From Bradyrhizobium sp. (lineage in GTDB: Bacteria; Pseudomonadota; Alphaproteobacteria; Rhizobiales; Xanthobacteraceae), in NCBI RefSeq assembly GCF_019242285.1, contig NZ_JAFAVV010000020.1:1-39215 (forward strand): 39,215 bases of DNA, given 5' to 3'. The notes below the pieces were generated by a model, which was not told where the DNA came from, did no database searches, and saw only the letters and a program-made list of their open reading frames with translations. Both the position numbers and the translations under genes were made by a program. Shown here piece by piece: positions 1 to 8,462 of this stretch. The stretch's first letter is position 1; each line of letters opens with the position of its first letter.

Positions 1-81
1 GCCGCGATAAAGACCGGCCGCAAGATCGAAGATTTCGAGATTGGCGGTCGCGCGTCCAAGGGGCGGCGCCAGCGGGCGTGA
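1..81 (+). CDS. possible C-terminal fragment of an upstream gene (partial)
   Basis: Frame 1 is open from the window edge to a TGA at 79-81 and reads as a short, strongly basic tail (26 residues ending GRRQRA). Third codon positions are rich in G/C, as in the real genes nearby, which is the only support. The opposite strand of the same stretch is also open, with poorer third-position composition and no start codon. No function can be assigned from so short a piece, and it may be non-coding. Confidence 0.3.
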   Translation, partial: AAIKTGRKIEDFEIGGRASKGRRQRA

Positions 82-141
82 GGTGATCCCGATATTGCCG
101 GCCGTGACGGAGCGCGGCGCGGCATCGAGAAGGCTCGTCGT

Positions 142-178
142 GCAAAACCGGCCAGTCGGTCCGGCAGAGAGGTTTTGC
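142..178. repeat. inverted repeat, 8-bp arms, downstream of the priming transferase
   Basis: GCAAAACC at 142-149 is matched exactly by its reverse complement GGTTTTGC at 171-178. The 21-base spacer contains further short G/C complementarity (CCGG near each arm). It lies about 95 bases beyond the stop codon of the minus-strand gene at 274-1773, where a terminator would be expected. There is no clear T-run after the stem, so terminator function is a guess. Confidence 0.4.
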
Positions 179-273
179 CGCCGCTTCAGCCGCGCTCAGG
201 CGATCCCGAGCCGCCAAATCCGAAATTGGGTTTCGTCTTGCAGCAGGCACCTGTTGCGGACGTCCGGGAGGCG

Positions 274-1773
274 TCAATACGCGTTATGGCCGCGGATCAG
301 CTCGATCGGAGTCCGGAGCAGGATGGCAATATCGAGCGAGAGGCTCCAATTGTCGATGTACCAAAGGTCATATTCGACGCGTTGTTCGATCGAGGCTGCC
401 GTGGGTGTCGGTCCTCGGCAGCCATGCACCTGAGCCCATCCCGTCAGTCCCGGTTTGACGCGGCGTCGGAACGCGTAATTCCCGACGATCTTGTCGAACT
501 CGCCGTCATGGGCAACAGCATGGGGGCGCGGCCCGACCAGCGACATGCTGCCGTTCAGGACGTTGATGAGCTGCGGTAGCTCGTCGATGCTGGTCCGGCG
601 CAGCCAAGTGCCCAGTCGGGTGAAACGGCGGTCGCCAGCCGTTGCCTGAACGATCGAGGGGCCGTCCTCCAGGACCGACATCGTGCGAAACTTGTAAATC
701 AGGAAGCCTTTGCCGTTGAACCCGCAGCGCTGCTGCCTGAACAGAACCGGCCCCGGCGAGTCCAGCTTGATAGCTACCGCGACGACCGCCAGCAGCGGCA
801 GCAGCGCTACGAACGCCAGTCCGGCGAAAAAGAGATCAATGCTGCGCTTGGCGGCGTGTTCGAACGAGCTGAGCAGACCACGCTGCAACTCGACGCATAC
901 GGCTTCGCCGAGCTCATGGCGAGGACGCTTGAACATCTCCGAAGCCGCTCCCAGCGGCACGAAGCTGACCGGGAAGGGCAGGACCCTCAGCTCGGCCACG
1001 AAGTTCCGCAGGTCGGGCCACCGGTCGGGACTGGCTCCGACGATTATCTCTTCGATGTCGGAGCCGCGGACATAATCGATGACGCTCGCGATGATGGTCC
1101 GCTGACGAGACGCGTCCGCCCCGGGCTCGGGAAACAGGAAACGTCTCCTGACCCGAAAGCCGGTGTCCATGAGAGCCTGGCTCATGCTGGCTTCGTCGCT
1201 GCTCAGATCGTCGCTGTTGTTCAAGTCGTCGATGATCAGAACGACGTTTCGGCCGGAAAACCGCTTCTCTGCCAGACCTCTCGCGAGCAGATATCCAATG
1301 ATGCGCCGATGCACGATCAGCGCGACCAGCCCAAGCAGCCCGAAAAGAACGCTGGCACCGCGCGAGATTTCGCTTCCGATCTTGAGCGCGAACAAGGCCC
1401 CGAAAAGCACGAGGAACGCGGTGATCCAGGCCCAGCAAACCGCGCGGATCTGATGGGGCAGGGCGAGGAGTTCCGTCGGCCTGTACATCCCCCGGATTTT
1501 CAGCAGCGAGATGAAAAGTGCCGACACGAGAATTGCCAGACCGCAGGATTTGCTGATGTAGCTCGCCGGTTCCCAACCTTCCAGATGATACAGCAGGCCC
1601 GAGAGTATGCTGACGATAGCGATCGTCACGGTGTCGGCCACGGGGACCAGCGACTCCACGGATTCATAGTGGATCGGCCATTTCCGATCGTCGCGCAGCT
1701 GTTCGGCCATTCCGAGGGCCGAAGGGCCATCCGGCTGCTTTGCAAGACTGACGGGATGTCGTGTGTGCAGCAT
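274..1773 (-). CDS. priming sugar-phosphate transferase (WcaJ/PssY-type polyprenyl glycosylphosphotransferase)
   Basis: This enzyme family transfers a sugar 1-phosphate from a nucleotide sugar to undecaprenyl phosphate, the first step of repeat-unit assembly at the inner membrane. The 499-residue product has several N-terminal hydrophobic segments, a Rossmann-like middle region and a C-terminal catalytic domain. The catalytic domain shows the family signatures KRSIDL, PGPVLFRQQRCG, YKFRTM, the DELPQL region, SLVGPRP and KPGLTGWAQV. The start was placed at the Met of MLHTRHPVS rather than 21 codons upstream, because the upstream part is AT-rich and promoter-like. It is divergent from the cytidylyltransferase at 2269. 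Family assignment is firm; the sugar transferred (glucose, galactose or a GlcNAc-type sugar) cannot be read from sequence. Confidence 0.93.
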   Translation of the reverse strand: MLHTRHPVSLAKQPDGPSALGMAEQLRDDRKWPIHYESVESLVPVADTVTIAIVSILSGLLYHLEGWEPASYISKSCGLAILVSALFISLLKIRGMYRPTELLALPHQIRAVCWAWITAFLVLFGALFALKIGSEISRGASVLFGLLGLVALIVHRRIIGYLLARGLAEKRFSGRNVVLIIDDLNNSDDLSSDEASMSQALMDTGFRVRRRFLFPEPGADASRQRTIIASVIDYVRGSDIEEIIVGASPDRWPDLRNFVAELRVLPFPVSFVPLGAASEMFKRPRHELGEAVCVELQRGLLSSFEHAAKRSIDLFFAGLAFVALLPLLAVVAVAIKLDSPGPVLFRQQRCGFNGKGFLIYKFRTMSVLEDGPSIVQATAGDRRFTRLGTWLRRTSIDELPQLINVLNGSMSLVGPRPHAVAHDGEFDKIVGNYAFRRRVKPGLTGWAQVHGCRGPTPTAASIEQRVEYDLWYIDNWSLSLDIAILLRTPIELIRGHNAY

Positions 1774-2268
1774 AATAAATAAATCTTCTGCTAATATGTT
1801 TAATATGTATATTCGGTATTTAAAATTAACAAGCAATTATTTATTAACATATTTTGAATCGGGCGCGAGGGCAAGCGCTTTGGGTGGATGTCGGCATTGA
1901 AAATGACTGGTGGACCGGCGCTGAAGGCGACGGGCGTTGCCCGATATTAAATCCGACGATTCCGGGCGAAATGAAATTAGCTATTTAAAATCAAATCGGG
2001 CGGATGTATGTTTGCCCGCGCCGTCGCGTTGGTCCGGGTCGGCCGGTTCGGATGCGGTGATGGCGGTCAATATTATGGCGGTTGATTGAATCGGTTAATT
2101 TGCCTGACCGGCGAGATGTCGAAGCCGATACGGCTCGGCCGAATTGCACTTGGAGCCGGTCGCGGAAGCATGAGGACGATTTCCGACGGACCCTTCGCGG
2201 TCGTCGGCACTGCGAGCTGGTTGCGCTGGATGTCGACGCGAGCGCCATAGATCCGAGGACCTGGAATC
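1774..2268. promoter_or_regulatory. AT-rich divergent promoter region
   Basis: About 500 bases separate the divergent priming transferase and cytidylyltransferase genes, with no credible ORF. AT-rich patches stand out from the GC-rich surroundings: TATTTAAAATTAAC at 1817-1830, TATTAAAT at 1945-1952, TATTTAAAAT at 1982-1991 and TTAATTT at 2095-2101. A small hairpin, CGGGC-GTT-GCCCG, sits at 1931-1943. No confident -35/-10 pair can be named. The patches resemble those in the other promoter gaps of the locus. Confidence 0.5.
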
Positions 2269-3066
2269 ATGAAAGTTGTGCTGTTCTGTGGCGGGCTTGG
2301 TACGAGGATACGCGAGTATTCCGAGAGCATTCCGAAGCCGATGATACCGATCGGCCATCAGCCGATCCTCTGGCACGTCATGCAGTATTACAGCCAGTAT
2401 GGGCACAGGGACTTCGTGCTCTGCCTGGGCTACAAGGCGAACGTGGTAAAGCAGTATTTCCTCAACTACAGCCAGGCCGCGAACAGCGATTGTACGATCT
2501 CGCAGTTCGGAAAGAAGGTCGAATTGCTGGGCGAGCGCCCCGTCGATTGGAGTGTCTCGCTCGTGGATACAGGAATTTGGCGCAACATCGGCCAGCGTCT
2601 GCTGGCGGTGCGTCATCTCGTTCAGGACGAGGAGATGTTTCTCGCCAATTACAGCGACGGCCTGACCGATGCGCCGCTGCCGGACATGATCGATCGCTTC
2701 AAGAGAAGCGGCATGGTCGGCTGTTTCATCGCCATCCATCCGCCGATCACGTTTCATCTCGCCGATTTCGACGACAAGGGCACGGTCCGGCGAATGAGCG
2801 CGAGCAACGATTCCGAGATATGGATCAACGGCGGGTATTTCATCTTCCGCAAGGAGATCTTCGATTACATCGAGGAAGGCGATGAACTCGTCGTGCAACC
2901 CTTCAAGCGGCTCATCGCGGCCGGCAAGCTCATGGCCTACAGGTACGAGGGGTTCTGGCGGGCGATGGACACGCTCAGGGACCGTCAAGTGCTCGAGGAG
3001 ATGATGGAGCGCGGCGATACGCCTTGGCATTCTGGCACGAACGTCGCTGCCGTGGTGAACGGATGA
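2269..3066 (+). CDS. rfbF: glucose-1-phosphate cytidylyltransferase
   Basis: The enzyme makes CDP-glucose from CTP and glucose 1-phosphate, the entry step to CDP-linked deoxy and branched sugars; it is cytosolic. The 265-residue protein has the usual length for RfbF. It opens with the nucleotidyltransferase loop (GGLGTR, residues 8-13) followed by SIPKPMIPIG. It contains the RfbF-like stretches LWHVMQYYSQYG, YSDGLTD and NGGYFIF, and ends with the WRAMDTLRD block. A GAGGA ribosome site precedes the ATG. Its stop overlaps the start of the PIG-L gene (ATGA at 3063-3066), which implies coupled translation. No CDP-glucose 4,6-dehydratase follows, unlike classical CDP-sugar operons. Confidence 0.92.
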   Translation: MKVVLFCGGLGTRIREYSESIPKPMIPIGHQPILWHVMQYYSQYGHRDFVLCLGYKANVVKQYFLNYSQAANSDCTISQFGKKVELLGERPVDWSVSLVDTGIWRNIGQRLLAVRHLVQDEEMFLANYSDGLTDAPLPDMIDRFKRSGMVGCFIAIHPPITFHLADFDDKGTVRRMSASNDSEIWINGGYFIFRKEIFDYIEEGDELVVQPFKRLIAAGKLMAYRYEGFWRAMDTLRDRQVLEEMMERGDTPWHSGTNVAAVVNG

Positions 3067-3716
3067 GGGCTTTGCAGATCGCCGGACGCGGTGAGCGTCT
3101 GTCGGTGTTGTGTTTGGGGGCGCACTCCGATGATATCGAAATCGGGGCGGGAGGCACCCTGCTAGGCTGGCTGGACCAGGGGATTCGTCTCGACGTTCAT
3201 TGGTGCGTGCTCAGCGGCGTCGATGAACGCGGTCGTGAAGCAAGAGCGTCGGCGGCGGATTTTCTCGCGGAAGCGGCGGCGCGCACGATCGAAATCAAGA
3301 GTTTTCGAGACGGCTTCTTTCCGGAACAGGGCGAAGAGATCAAGATCTGGTTCGAGACGTTGAAGAGCCGTGTCAATCCGGACGTCATCCTCGCTCACCG
3401 GCAAGACGATGCGCATCAGGACCATCGCCAGGTCAACCGGCTGGTGTGGAATACGTTTCGGGACCACCTCGTTCTCGAGTACGAGATCCCGAAATGGGAC
3501 GGCGACATCGGAAGACCCAATTTCTATGTGCCGGTTCCCGCATCTATCATGAAGCGGAAGGTCGATTTGCTGATGGCGCATTTTGGCAGCCAGCGCTCCA
3601 AACAGTGGTTCGATCCTGAAACGTTCTTCGGTCTGGCACGGCTGAGGGGAATGGAGTGTCGCGCCAGCGAGCGCTACGCCGAGGCATTCGTCGCACGCAA
3701 ATTGTCGCTGGGTTGA
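3063..3716 (+). CDS. PIG-L (LmbE-like) family deacetylase
   Basis: PIG-L enzymes are zinc hydrolases that remove N-acetyl groups from sugars such as GlcNAc conjugates. The 217-residue product shows the metal-binding signatures: AHSDD at residues 20-24 (usually AHPDD, so Pro is replaced by Ser) and the DDAHQDH block at 115-121. I chose the ATG overlapping the rfbF stop; an in-frame start 13 codons upstream would lie deep inside rfbF. Placement in a sugar-nucleotide operon suggests action on a nucleotide or lipid-linked amino sugar. A second PIG-L gene lies at 29626-30366 in a different operon, so the two probably have different substrates. The exact substrate is unknown. Confidence 0.88.
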   Translation: MRALQIAGRGERLSVLCLGAHSDDIEIGAGGTLLGWLDQGIRLDVHWCVLSGVDERGREARASAADFLAEAAARTIEIKSFRDGFFPEQGEEIKIWFETLKSRVNPDVILAHRQDDAHQDHRQVNRLVWNTFRDHLVLEYEIPKWDGDIGRPNFYVPVPASIMKRKVDLLMAHFGSQRSKQWFDPETFFGLARLRGMECRASERYAEAFVARKLSLG

Positions 3717-3735
3717 CCGGGCGGCGGGCCGCCGT

Positions 3736-3762
3736 CTCCAGGGCCGGCGCCGCCGCCTGGAG
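3736..3762. terminator. candidate bidirectional stem-loop between convergent genes
   Basis: CTCCAGG at 3736-3742 pairs perfectly with CCTGGAG at 3756-3762 around a GC-rich loop. It lies in the 111-base gap between the convergent PIG-L gene (ends 3716) and the duplicated-module gene (ends 3828). A second small stem (GGCGG/CCGCC) sits immediately before it. No T-tract follows on either strand, so an intrinsic terminator is plausible but unproven. Confidence 0.4.
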
Positions 3763-3827
3763 TCCCCGACGGATGCGCGACAAGGTCGCGTCGGGGCTCT
3801 CAGATCGAGGGCAGAGCACGACGGAGA

Positions 3828-4925
3828 CTAGCCGGCCGCCCTTCTGGCGACTTCGACATTTGCTTCCGTCGCAGCGTGCCCGAGTGCCTCGGTCGGGACC
3901 TTCTCGAGCCAGACTTCCCGCCACCAGGCGAAAATGCTGCGCGGGCAGAACAACCTGTTCTCACTGTAGCGCGACTGGCAGTAGACGCCGTCCAGGATGA
4001 CTGCGGGCGTCCTCATCCGCTTGATGTAGCCCGTCCGCTCGTCGATGAACTTCTCGACGCGGGTCCGGACCCGGAACACCTTCCCACAATACGGAACCAT
4101 CTCGGCGTCAAAGCCCATTCCGCGATTGTTGGTTCTCTTGTCAATGGTCGCCAGAATCGCCTTGTGCGGGCGTATGCGGACCAGGTCGCCGGGCTGAAGC
4201 TGGAGGTCGGCGATGGGCGCGTCCTTGTCGGTCTCCAAATCGCCTCGGCGCCTTGGAAAGGGCACGCCGCCCCATAGCGACTGGATGCGGTCGTAAATCC
4301 AGCGTGCCGGTCGCCCGAGCCTGTGTCGTCGCGCCATGGTGGTCTTGACGTAGGCGAAGTAGAGAAAGCCCCGGAACGCTTTGGCGGTCGAGACATTCCC
4401 GGAACTGATGTCTTCGGCATATTGTCGCGCATCCCACCACTTCAGCGGTTGCGTATAGGTCGGCAGCTCGGTTGCCTGGCAGGCGTATTTCGTACCTTTT
4501 CCCGGAGGCTGATCGGGCGATTTCGTCGCGTCCCAGACTGCACGTTCGGTGCATCCGGGCGAGATCCGGAATGGCTGGCGGTCGCGTTCGGTCGACGTGG
4601 CGTCATTTCCATCGACGGGTTTGAGCCACGCCTCTTTCCAGAAGATCAGGCATCCCGCCTGACAACCTCCGTAGGCTTCGCCGTCGCAGCGGAGGTCGAG
4701 ATGGACCGCATTCGGGAGCCGGCGCCCAAGCCATTCACCGGTGGTGTACCCGGTCACCGTATCGCAGGTCTTGTGGGCGCGCCGGTAGACCTGAAGTCGC
4801 TGACCGCACCACTTGAACATTTGCGGCATGAACGGCATTCCATCGAGGCGACCATTCCCGTCGAGTGTCGCGAGGATTTCTTCCTTGCTGCGGACTTCAA
4901 CCCAATCGCCGGCGGATAATGTCAT
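3828..4925 (-). CDS. uncharacterised protein with two copies of one module
   Basis: The 365-residue protein has no named enzymatic family that I can assign. It consists of two related modules. Both open with GD-V-(E/R)-(V/I)-R followed by ILAT(L/I)D, then a GM-F-(P/A)-(Q/E)-M segment and a (W/Y)CG motif, a TGY patch, a Cys-bearing segment and W-(K/R)-E-(A/V)-WL. The first spans roughly residues 5-105 and the second residues 240-345, joined by a linker with extra Cys and aromatic residues. The opening resembles a small beta-barrel (SH3/KOW-like) fold, and the conserved Cys residues could bind metal. I recall single-copy versions as hypothetical proteins beside biosynthetic clusters. No signal peptide or membrane segment is visible. 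The start is the Met of MTLSAGDW, preceded by AGAGGG. Convergent with the PIG-L gene and divergent from the epimerase operon. Confidence 0.8.
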   Translation of the reverse strand: MTLSAGDWVEVRSKEEILATLDGNGRLDGMPFMPQMFKWCGQRLQVYRRAHKTCDTVTGYTTGEWLGRRLPNAVHLDLRCDGEAYGGCQAGCLIFWKEAWLKPVDGNDATSTERDRQPFRISPGCTERAVWDATKSPDQPPGKGTKYACQATELPTYTQPLKWWDARQYAEDISSGNVSTAKAFRGFLYFAYVKTTMARRHRLGRPARWIYDRIQSLWGGVPFPRRRGDLETDKDAPIADLQLQPGDLVRIRPHKAILATIDKRTNNRGMGFDAEMVPYCGKVFRVRTRVEKFIDERTGYIKRMRTPAVILDGVYCQSRYSENRLFCPRSIFAWWREVWLEKVPTEALGHAATEANVEVARRAAG

Positions 4926-5442
4926 GCCCTCTGTCCTTTGTTTTCCAATGAATTCATGTGTCGAAATCGGTGCTGCTGCCTGCGGGCGAAATGATCGCTG
5001 CATCCGCGGCGCCAAAATCAGCGTTCATAAAAACATCGTCGCAATCGTTTGACTGATGGTCGCGCATTAAATAATTTGACGCCTACTTTAAATCCATTGC
5101 CTCTGATTGGCGAGCAAAAACGGAGGCCGGCAAGGGCTATCCCGTGGTTGCAGCCTGTCCCAAAGCGGGACCTGGGGCGACGACTGCCACGCTACGGAAC
5201 ATCGCCGATGATCGCGCTCGAGAGAGAAGGAGGCCAGCCAACCGAACTATTTGTTCCGGCGGATGGCTTGTCTCGATCGGCCGCGGGCTGTATCAAATTC
5301 GTCATTGATGGCGGCCCGCCGGAAAGGCGCGGTCCCGGATTTGGCTTTTAATAATTAATGCGTCGAGTGCGAAAAGTCATTCAATGGTCGGTAATTTAAT
5401 AGTACGCTGCTCTCGACACGTAATCGCGAAGGGGCAGGTTAC
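4926..5442. promoter_or_regulatory. AT-patched divergent promoter region
   Basis: About 517 bases lie between the divergent duplicated-module gene and the SDR gene at 5443. AT-rich patches occur near each end: CATTAAATAATTT at 5065-5077, TTTAAAT at 5087-5093, the perfect palindrome TTAATAATTAA at 5348-5358 and TAATTTAAT at 5392-5400. The middle (about 5110-5335) is GC-rich. A 100-codon open frame at 5049-5351 crosses it but has no recognisable protein character and is not called. Confidence 0.5.
5348..5358. repeat. perfect AT palindrome TTAAT-A-ATTAA, operator-like
   Basis: The 11-base palindrome TTAATAATTAA lies 85-95 bases upstream of the SDR start. The same 11 bases recur at 37954-37964 in the promoter gap between the kinase gene and the small membrane protein. 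Recurrence in two promoter gaps of one locus suggests a protein binding site. Confidence 0.4.
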
Positions 5443-6480
5443 TTGAAAATCCTCGTTACGGGAAACATGGGCTATGTGGGCCCGGCGGTCGCAAGATATC
5501 TGCGGGCGCGCCGGCCCGATGCCACGTTGCACGGCTTCGACAATGCCTATTTTGCGCATTGCCTCACCGGCGCTCCGATCCTGCCCGAACGATATCTCGA
5601 CGAGCAGTTCTATGGCGACGTCCGCAACATGTCGCTGGATCTGCGGGGATATGATGCGATCGTCCAGCTGGCCGCAATCTCGAACGATCCGATGGGCAAC
5701 CGCTTCCAGGATGTGACGCTGGACATCAACCAGAACACGACGGTGTCGCTCGGCAGGGCGGCGGCCGCAGCCGGCGTGAAGAACTTCGTGTTTGCATCGA
5801 GCTGCAGCGTCTATGGCATTGCCGACGGACCGCCGCGCAAGGAGACTGACCCCGTCAACCCGATCACCGCCTACGCAAAATCGAAGATCGGATCGGAGCG
5901 GGAACTCGCTGCAATCGACACCGACATGACCATCACCTGCCTGCGCTTTGCGACCGCTTGCGGCATGTCGGATCGGCTGAGGCTCGACCTTGTCCTCAAT
6001 GACTTCGTTGCGTGCGCACTCAGTCGTGGACAGATCAGCGTGCTCTCGGACGGGACGCCCTGGCGGCCGTTGATTGACGTTGCCGACATGGCGCGCGCGA
6101 TCGACTGGGCCGTGGGCCGGCCGGCCGGCACGGGAGGCCGCTTCCTGACGGTCAACGCCGGTTCCGATGACGGCAACTACCAGGTGAGGGAACTCGCCCA
6201 TGCGGTGGCCGGGAGAGTGCCGGGGACCGATGTGTCGATCAACACCTCCGCGCCCGTGGACAGCCGGTCCTACAAGGTCGACTTCGGCCTGTTTCGGTCG
6301 CTGGCGCCGGATCATCAACCGGTGGTGACGCTCGATCAGTCGATTCAGAATCTGGTCGACGGCCTGAAGAAGATGAATTTCAAGGACGCCGAATTCCGTT
6401 CATCCGATCTGATCCGCCTCAAGGTCCTGCAGGACCACATGGACACCGGACGGATCAACGACAGGCTTGAATGGCGTTGA
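5443..6480 (+). CDS. NAD-dependent epimerase/dehydratase (extended SDR) for a nucleotide sugar
   Basis: Extended SDR enzymes interconvert nucleotide sugars using bound NAD(P). The 345-residue protein has the cofactor loop GNMGYVG (residues 7-13), an LAAIS segment at about 77-81, Ser residues at 119-122 and the catalytic YAKSK (Tyr144, Lys148). The only reasonable start is TTG at 5443, because the glycine-rich loop begins six codons later; a GAAGGGG ribosome site lies upstream. It heads an operon with a C-methyltransferase, a cupin epimerase, an aminopeptidase-like protein and a glycosyltransferase. It is probably a 4-ketoreductase, epimerase or dehydratase of a CDP-sugar made through RfbF. 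It lacks the typical RfbG opening, so I do not call it CDP-glucose 4,6-dehydratase. Confidence 0.87.
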   Translation: MKILVTGNMGYVGPAVARYLRARRPDATLHGFDNAYFAHCLTGAPILPERYLDEQFYGDVRNMSLDLRGYDAIVQLAAISNDPMGNRFQDVTLDINQNTTVSLGRAAAAAGVKNFVFASSCSVYGIADGPPRKETDPVNPITAYAKSKIGSERELAAIDTDMTITCLRFATACGMSDRLRLDLVLNDFVACALSRGQISVLSDGTPWRPLIDVADMARAIDWAVGRPAGTGGRFLTVNAGSDDGNYQVRELAHAVAGRVPGTDVSINTSAPVDSRSYKVDFGLFRSLAPDHQPVVTLDQSIQNLVDGLKKMNFKDAEFRSSDLIRLKVLQDHMDTGRINDRLEWR

Positions 6481-6540
6481 TTCCATCGGAGGACCCGTGC
6501 GGGATTTTTGCTCCGCCAGATGGACAGTAATGGAGAATCC

Positions 6541-7803
6541 ATGGACCTGAGCATCCAGACAGCCGTCGACATTGCGCCAAAGTGCCGGCATTGCGGTCAC
6601 GATTTGAAACTCAAGCTGATCGACCTCGGCCTGTCGCCGGTCGCCAACGACTACGTCGATCCGGCGAGCTACATGAAGGCGGAGCCGTTCTATCCATTGG
6701 AGACCTTTGTCTGCCGGGAATGCCGCCTGGTGCAAACGCGCGACCTGCTGGCGGCCTCCGACATATTCCGCGCGGACTATGCCTACTTCTCCTCGCATTC
6801 GAGCTCCTGGTTGAAGCATGCGCGATCCTATGTCGACGACATGGTCGGGCGCTTCAAGCTGGGCCCGGCCTCGCGCCATGTCGAGATTGCATCGAACGAC
6901 GGATATTTGCTGCAATACTCGATCGGGAAGGGGATCAACTGCCTGGGTGTCGAGCCTTGCGAAAGCGTGGCACAGGCCGCGTGCGACAAGGGAATCGAAA
7001 CCCGCATCGAATTCTTCGGCCGTGCCTACGCAAACGTGCTTCGCGAAGAGGGATGGTCGGCCGATCTCGTGACGGCGAACAACGTTCTCGCCCATGTCCC
7101 GGACATCAACGACTTCGTCGGCGGCGTCAAGATCCTGCTGGCGCCCGAGGGCGTCGCGACGCTCGAGGTCCAGCATCTGTTGACCTTGATGCAGCGGCAT
7201 CAGTTCGACACCATCTATCATGAGCACTTTTCGTATCTGTCGTTGATCGCGGGTCAGCGGATCTTCGCCAAGGCTGGCCTGCGTGTGTTCGATGTCGAGC
7301 TGCCCGAGACCCATGGCGGATCGATCAGGTTCTTTGTCTGTCACGAGCAGGCATCGCATCCGGAAAGCCCGAACGTGGCCGACGTCCTCGCGCGGGAGCG
7401 CGCCTATGGCCTGCACGATGATGCGAACTACGTTGCGTGGAACGAATCGGTCAAGGAGACGAAGCGTGCCCTTCTCGAACTGCTGATCGGGCTCAAGCGC
7501 GACAACAAGAAGATCGTCGGCTACGGAGCCCCGGCCAAAGGCGTCACGCTGCTCAACTATTGCGGGGTGAGGACGGATTTTCTCGACTTCACGGTCGATC
7601 GCGCGCCGTCGAAGCAGGGGCGCTACATGCCCGGTGTCCGCATTCCGATCTTGCCTCCGGAAGCGATCCTGGAGGCCAAGCCGGACTACGTCCTGATCCT
7701 GCCATGGAACATCAAGAACGAGATCAAGGCGCAAATGGCCGAAATCCGCAGCTGGGGCGGACGTTTCATCGTGCCGGTGCCCAAGGCGACCATCGAGCAA
7801 TAG
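6541..7803 (+). CDS. sugar C-methyltransferase (NovU/TylCIII/EvaC-type)
   Basis: This SAM-dependent family adds a methyl group to a carbon of a keto-deoxy nucleotide sugar, giving a branched sugar. The 420-residue product has the three-part layout of the family: an N-terminal zinc-binding domain with Cys15, Cys18, Cys58 and Cys61; a SAM-binding core with the EIASNDG motif at 115-121 and the TIYHEHFSYLS block near 225; and a C-terminal domain with IVGYGAPAKG and the DRAPSKQGRYMPG stretch. The start is the ATG after GGAG; a TTG 11 codons upstream is less likely. Placed between the SDR and the 3,5-epimerase gene, it probably methylates a CDP-4-keto-sugar. The carbon modified is unknown. Confidence 0.92.
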   Translation: MDLSIQTAVDIAPKCRHCGHDLKLKLIDLGLSPVANDYVDPASYMKAEPFYPLETFVCRECRLVQTRDLLAASDIFRADYAYFSSHSSSWLKHARSYVDDMVGRFKLGPASRHVEIASNDGYLLQYSIGKGINCLGVEPCESVAQAACDKGIETRIEFFGRAYANVLREEGWSADLVTANNVLAHVPDINDFVGGVKILLAPEGVATLEVQHLLTLMQRHQFDTIYHEHFSYLSLIAGQRIFAKAGLRVFDVELPETHGGSIRFFVCHEQASHPESPNVADVLARERAYGLHDDANYVAWNESVKETKRALLELLIGLKRDNKKIVGYGAPAKGVTLLNYCGVRTDFLDFTVDRAPSKQGRYMPGVRIPILPPEAILEAKPDYVLILPWNIKNEIKAQMAEIRSWGGRFIVPVPKATIEQ

Positions 7804-7903
7804 CCCGTGTCGGCGGCTCGCGTCGGCTCGGCCGCCATGCGCAAGCTGGCGGCCGGAAATTGCAGGGATGTCGGCGACATATTGGTGGAAAGAGTTCTAG
7901 TCC

Positions 7904-8446
7904 ATGAGATTTGTCCAACTCGGGCGCTCGGATGCACGGCTGATCGAGCTGAACGTGCGGGCCGACGACCGCGGCAGCTTCACGCGTACCTGGTGTGCAA
8001 AAACCTTCGCCGAGGAGGGCATCGACTTCCGGCCCGTTCAGGGCAACAGCTCAGTGACTCGTCGCCGCGGCAGCGTTCGGGGAATGCATTTCCAGCGTTC
8101 GCCCAAGGCCGATGCCAAGATCGTCCGGTGCACGGCTGGACGGATTCACGACGTCATCGTCGATGTCAGGGCAAATTCTCCGACGCGCGGAGAGGTTTTT
8201 GCCGTGGAACTCGGTCCTTCGACGGCAAATATCCTCTACATTCCGGCAGGCTTTGCCCACGGATTTCAGACGCTGACCGACGATGTGACGGTCGAGTATC
8301 TGATGGGCATCGAATATGTCGAGGAATTGTCGGACGGCTTTCGTCATGACGACCCGGCGATCGGGATCAGGTGGCCGGAACCGGTGACGATGCTGTCGGC
8401 GAAGGATGCCGCATGGCCGTTGCTTGCCGAACGAAACCTTTGGTGA
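7904..8446 (+). CDS. cupin 3,5-epimerase (dTDP-4-dehydrorhamnose 3,5-epimerase family)
   Basis: RmlC-like enzymes epimerise C3 and/or C5 of 4-keto-6-deoxy nucleotide sugars. The 180-residue length is typical. The family core is present: a DDRG turn (21-24), RGMHFQ with catalytic His62, Lys72, the IPAGFAHGF beta-strand motif near 113-121, a Tyr-containing VEYLMG segment (about 130-135) and a C-terminal DDPAIGIRWP motif. It follows the C-methyltransferase by 100 bases and precedes the aminopeptidase-like gene by 16 bases. The nucleotide is more likely CDP than dTDP given rfbF and the absence of rmlA/rmlB, but that is inference. Confidence 0.9.
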   Translation: MRFVQLGRSDARLIELNVRADDRGSFTRTWCAKTFAEEGIDFRPVQGNSSVTRRRGSVRGMHFQRSPKADAKIVRCTAGRIHDVIVDVRANSPTRGEVFAVELGPSTANILYIPAGFAHGFQTLTDDVTVEYLMGIEYVEELSDGFRHDDPAIGIRWPEPVTMLSAKDAAWPLLAERNLW

Positions 8447-8462
8447 GCCTTGCGGAGGCAAG

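Noticed and set aside
5049..5351. 100-codon plus-strand frame in the gap before the SDR gene
   Set aside because: Pro/Arg-rich without domain or ribosome site, and it runs into AT-rich promoter-like sequence.
6400..7800. 466-codon minus-strand frame across the C-methyltransferase
   Set aside because: Antisense to a firmly identified gene; no domain or start signal.
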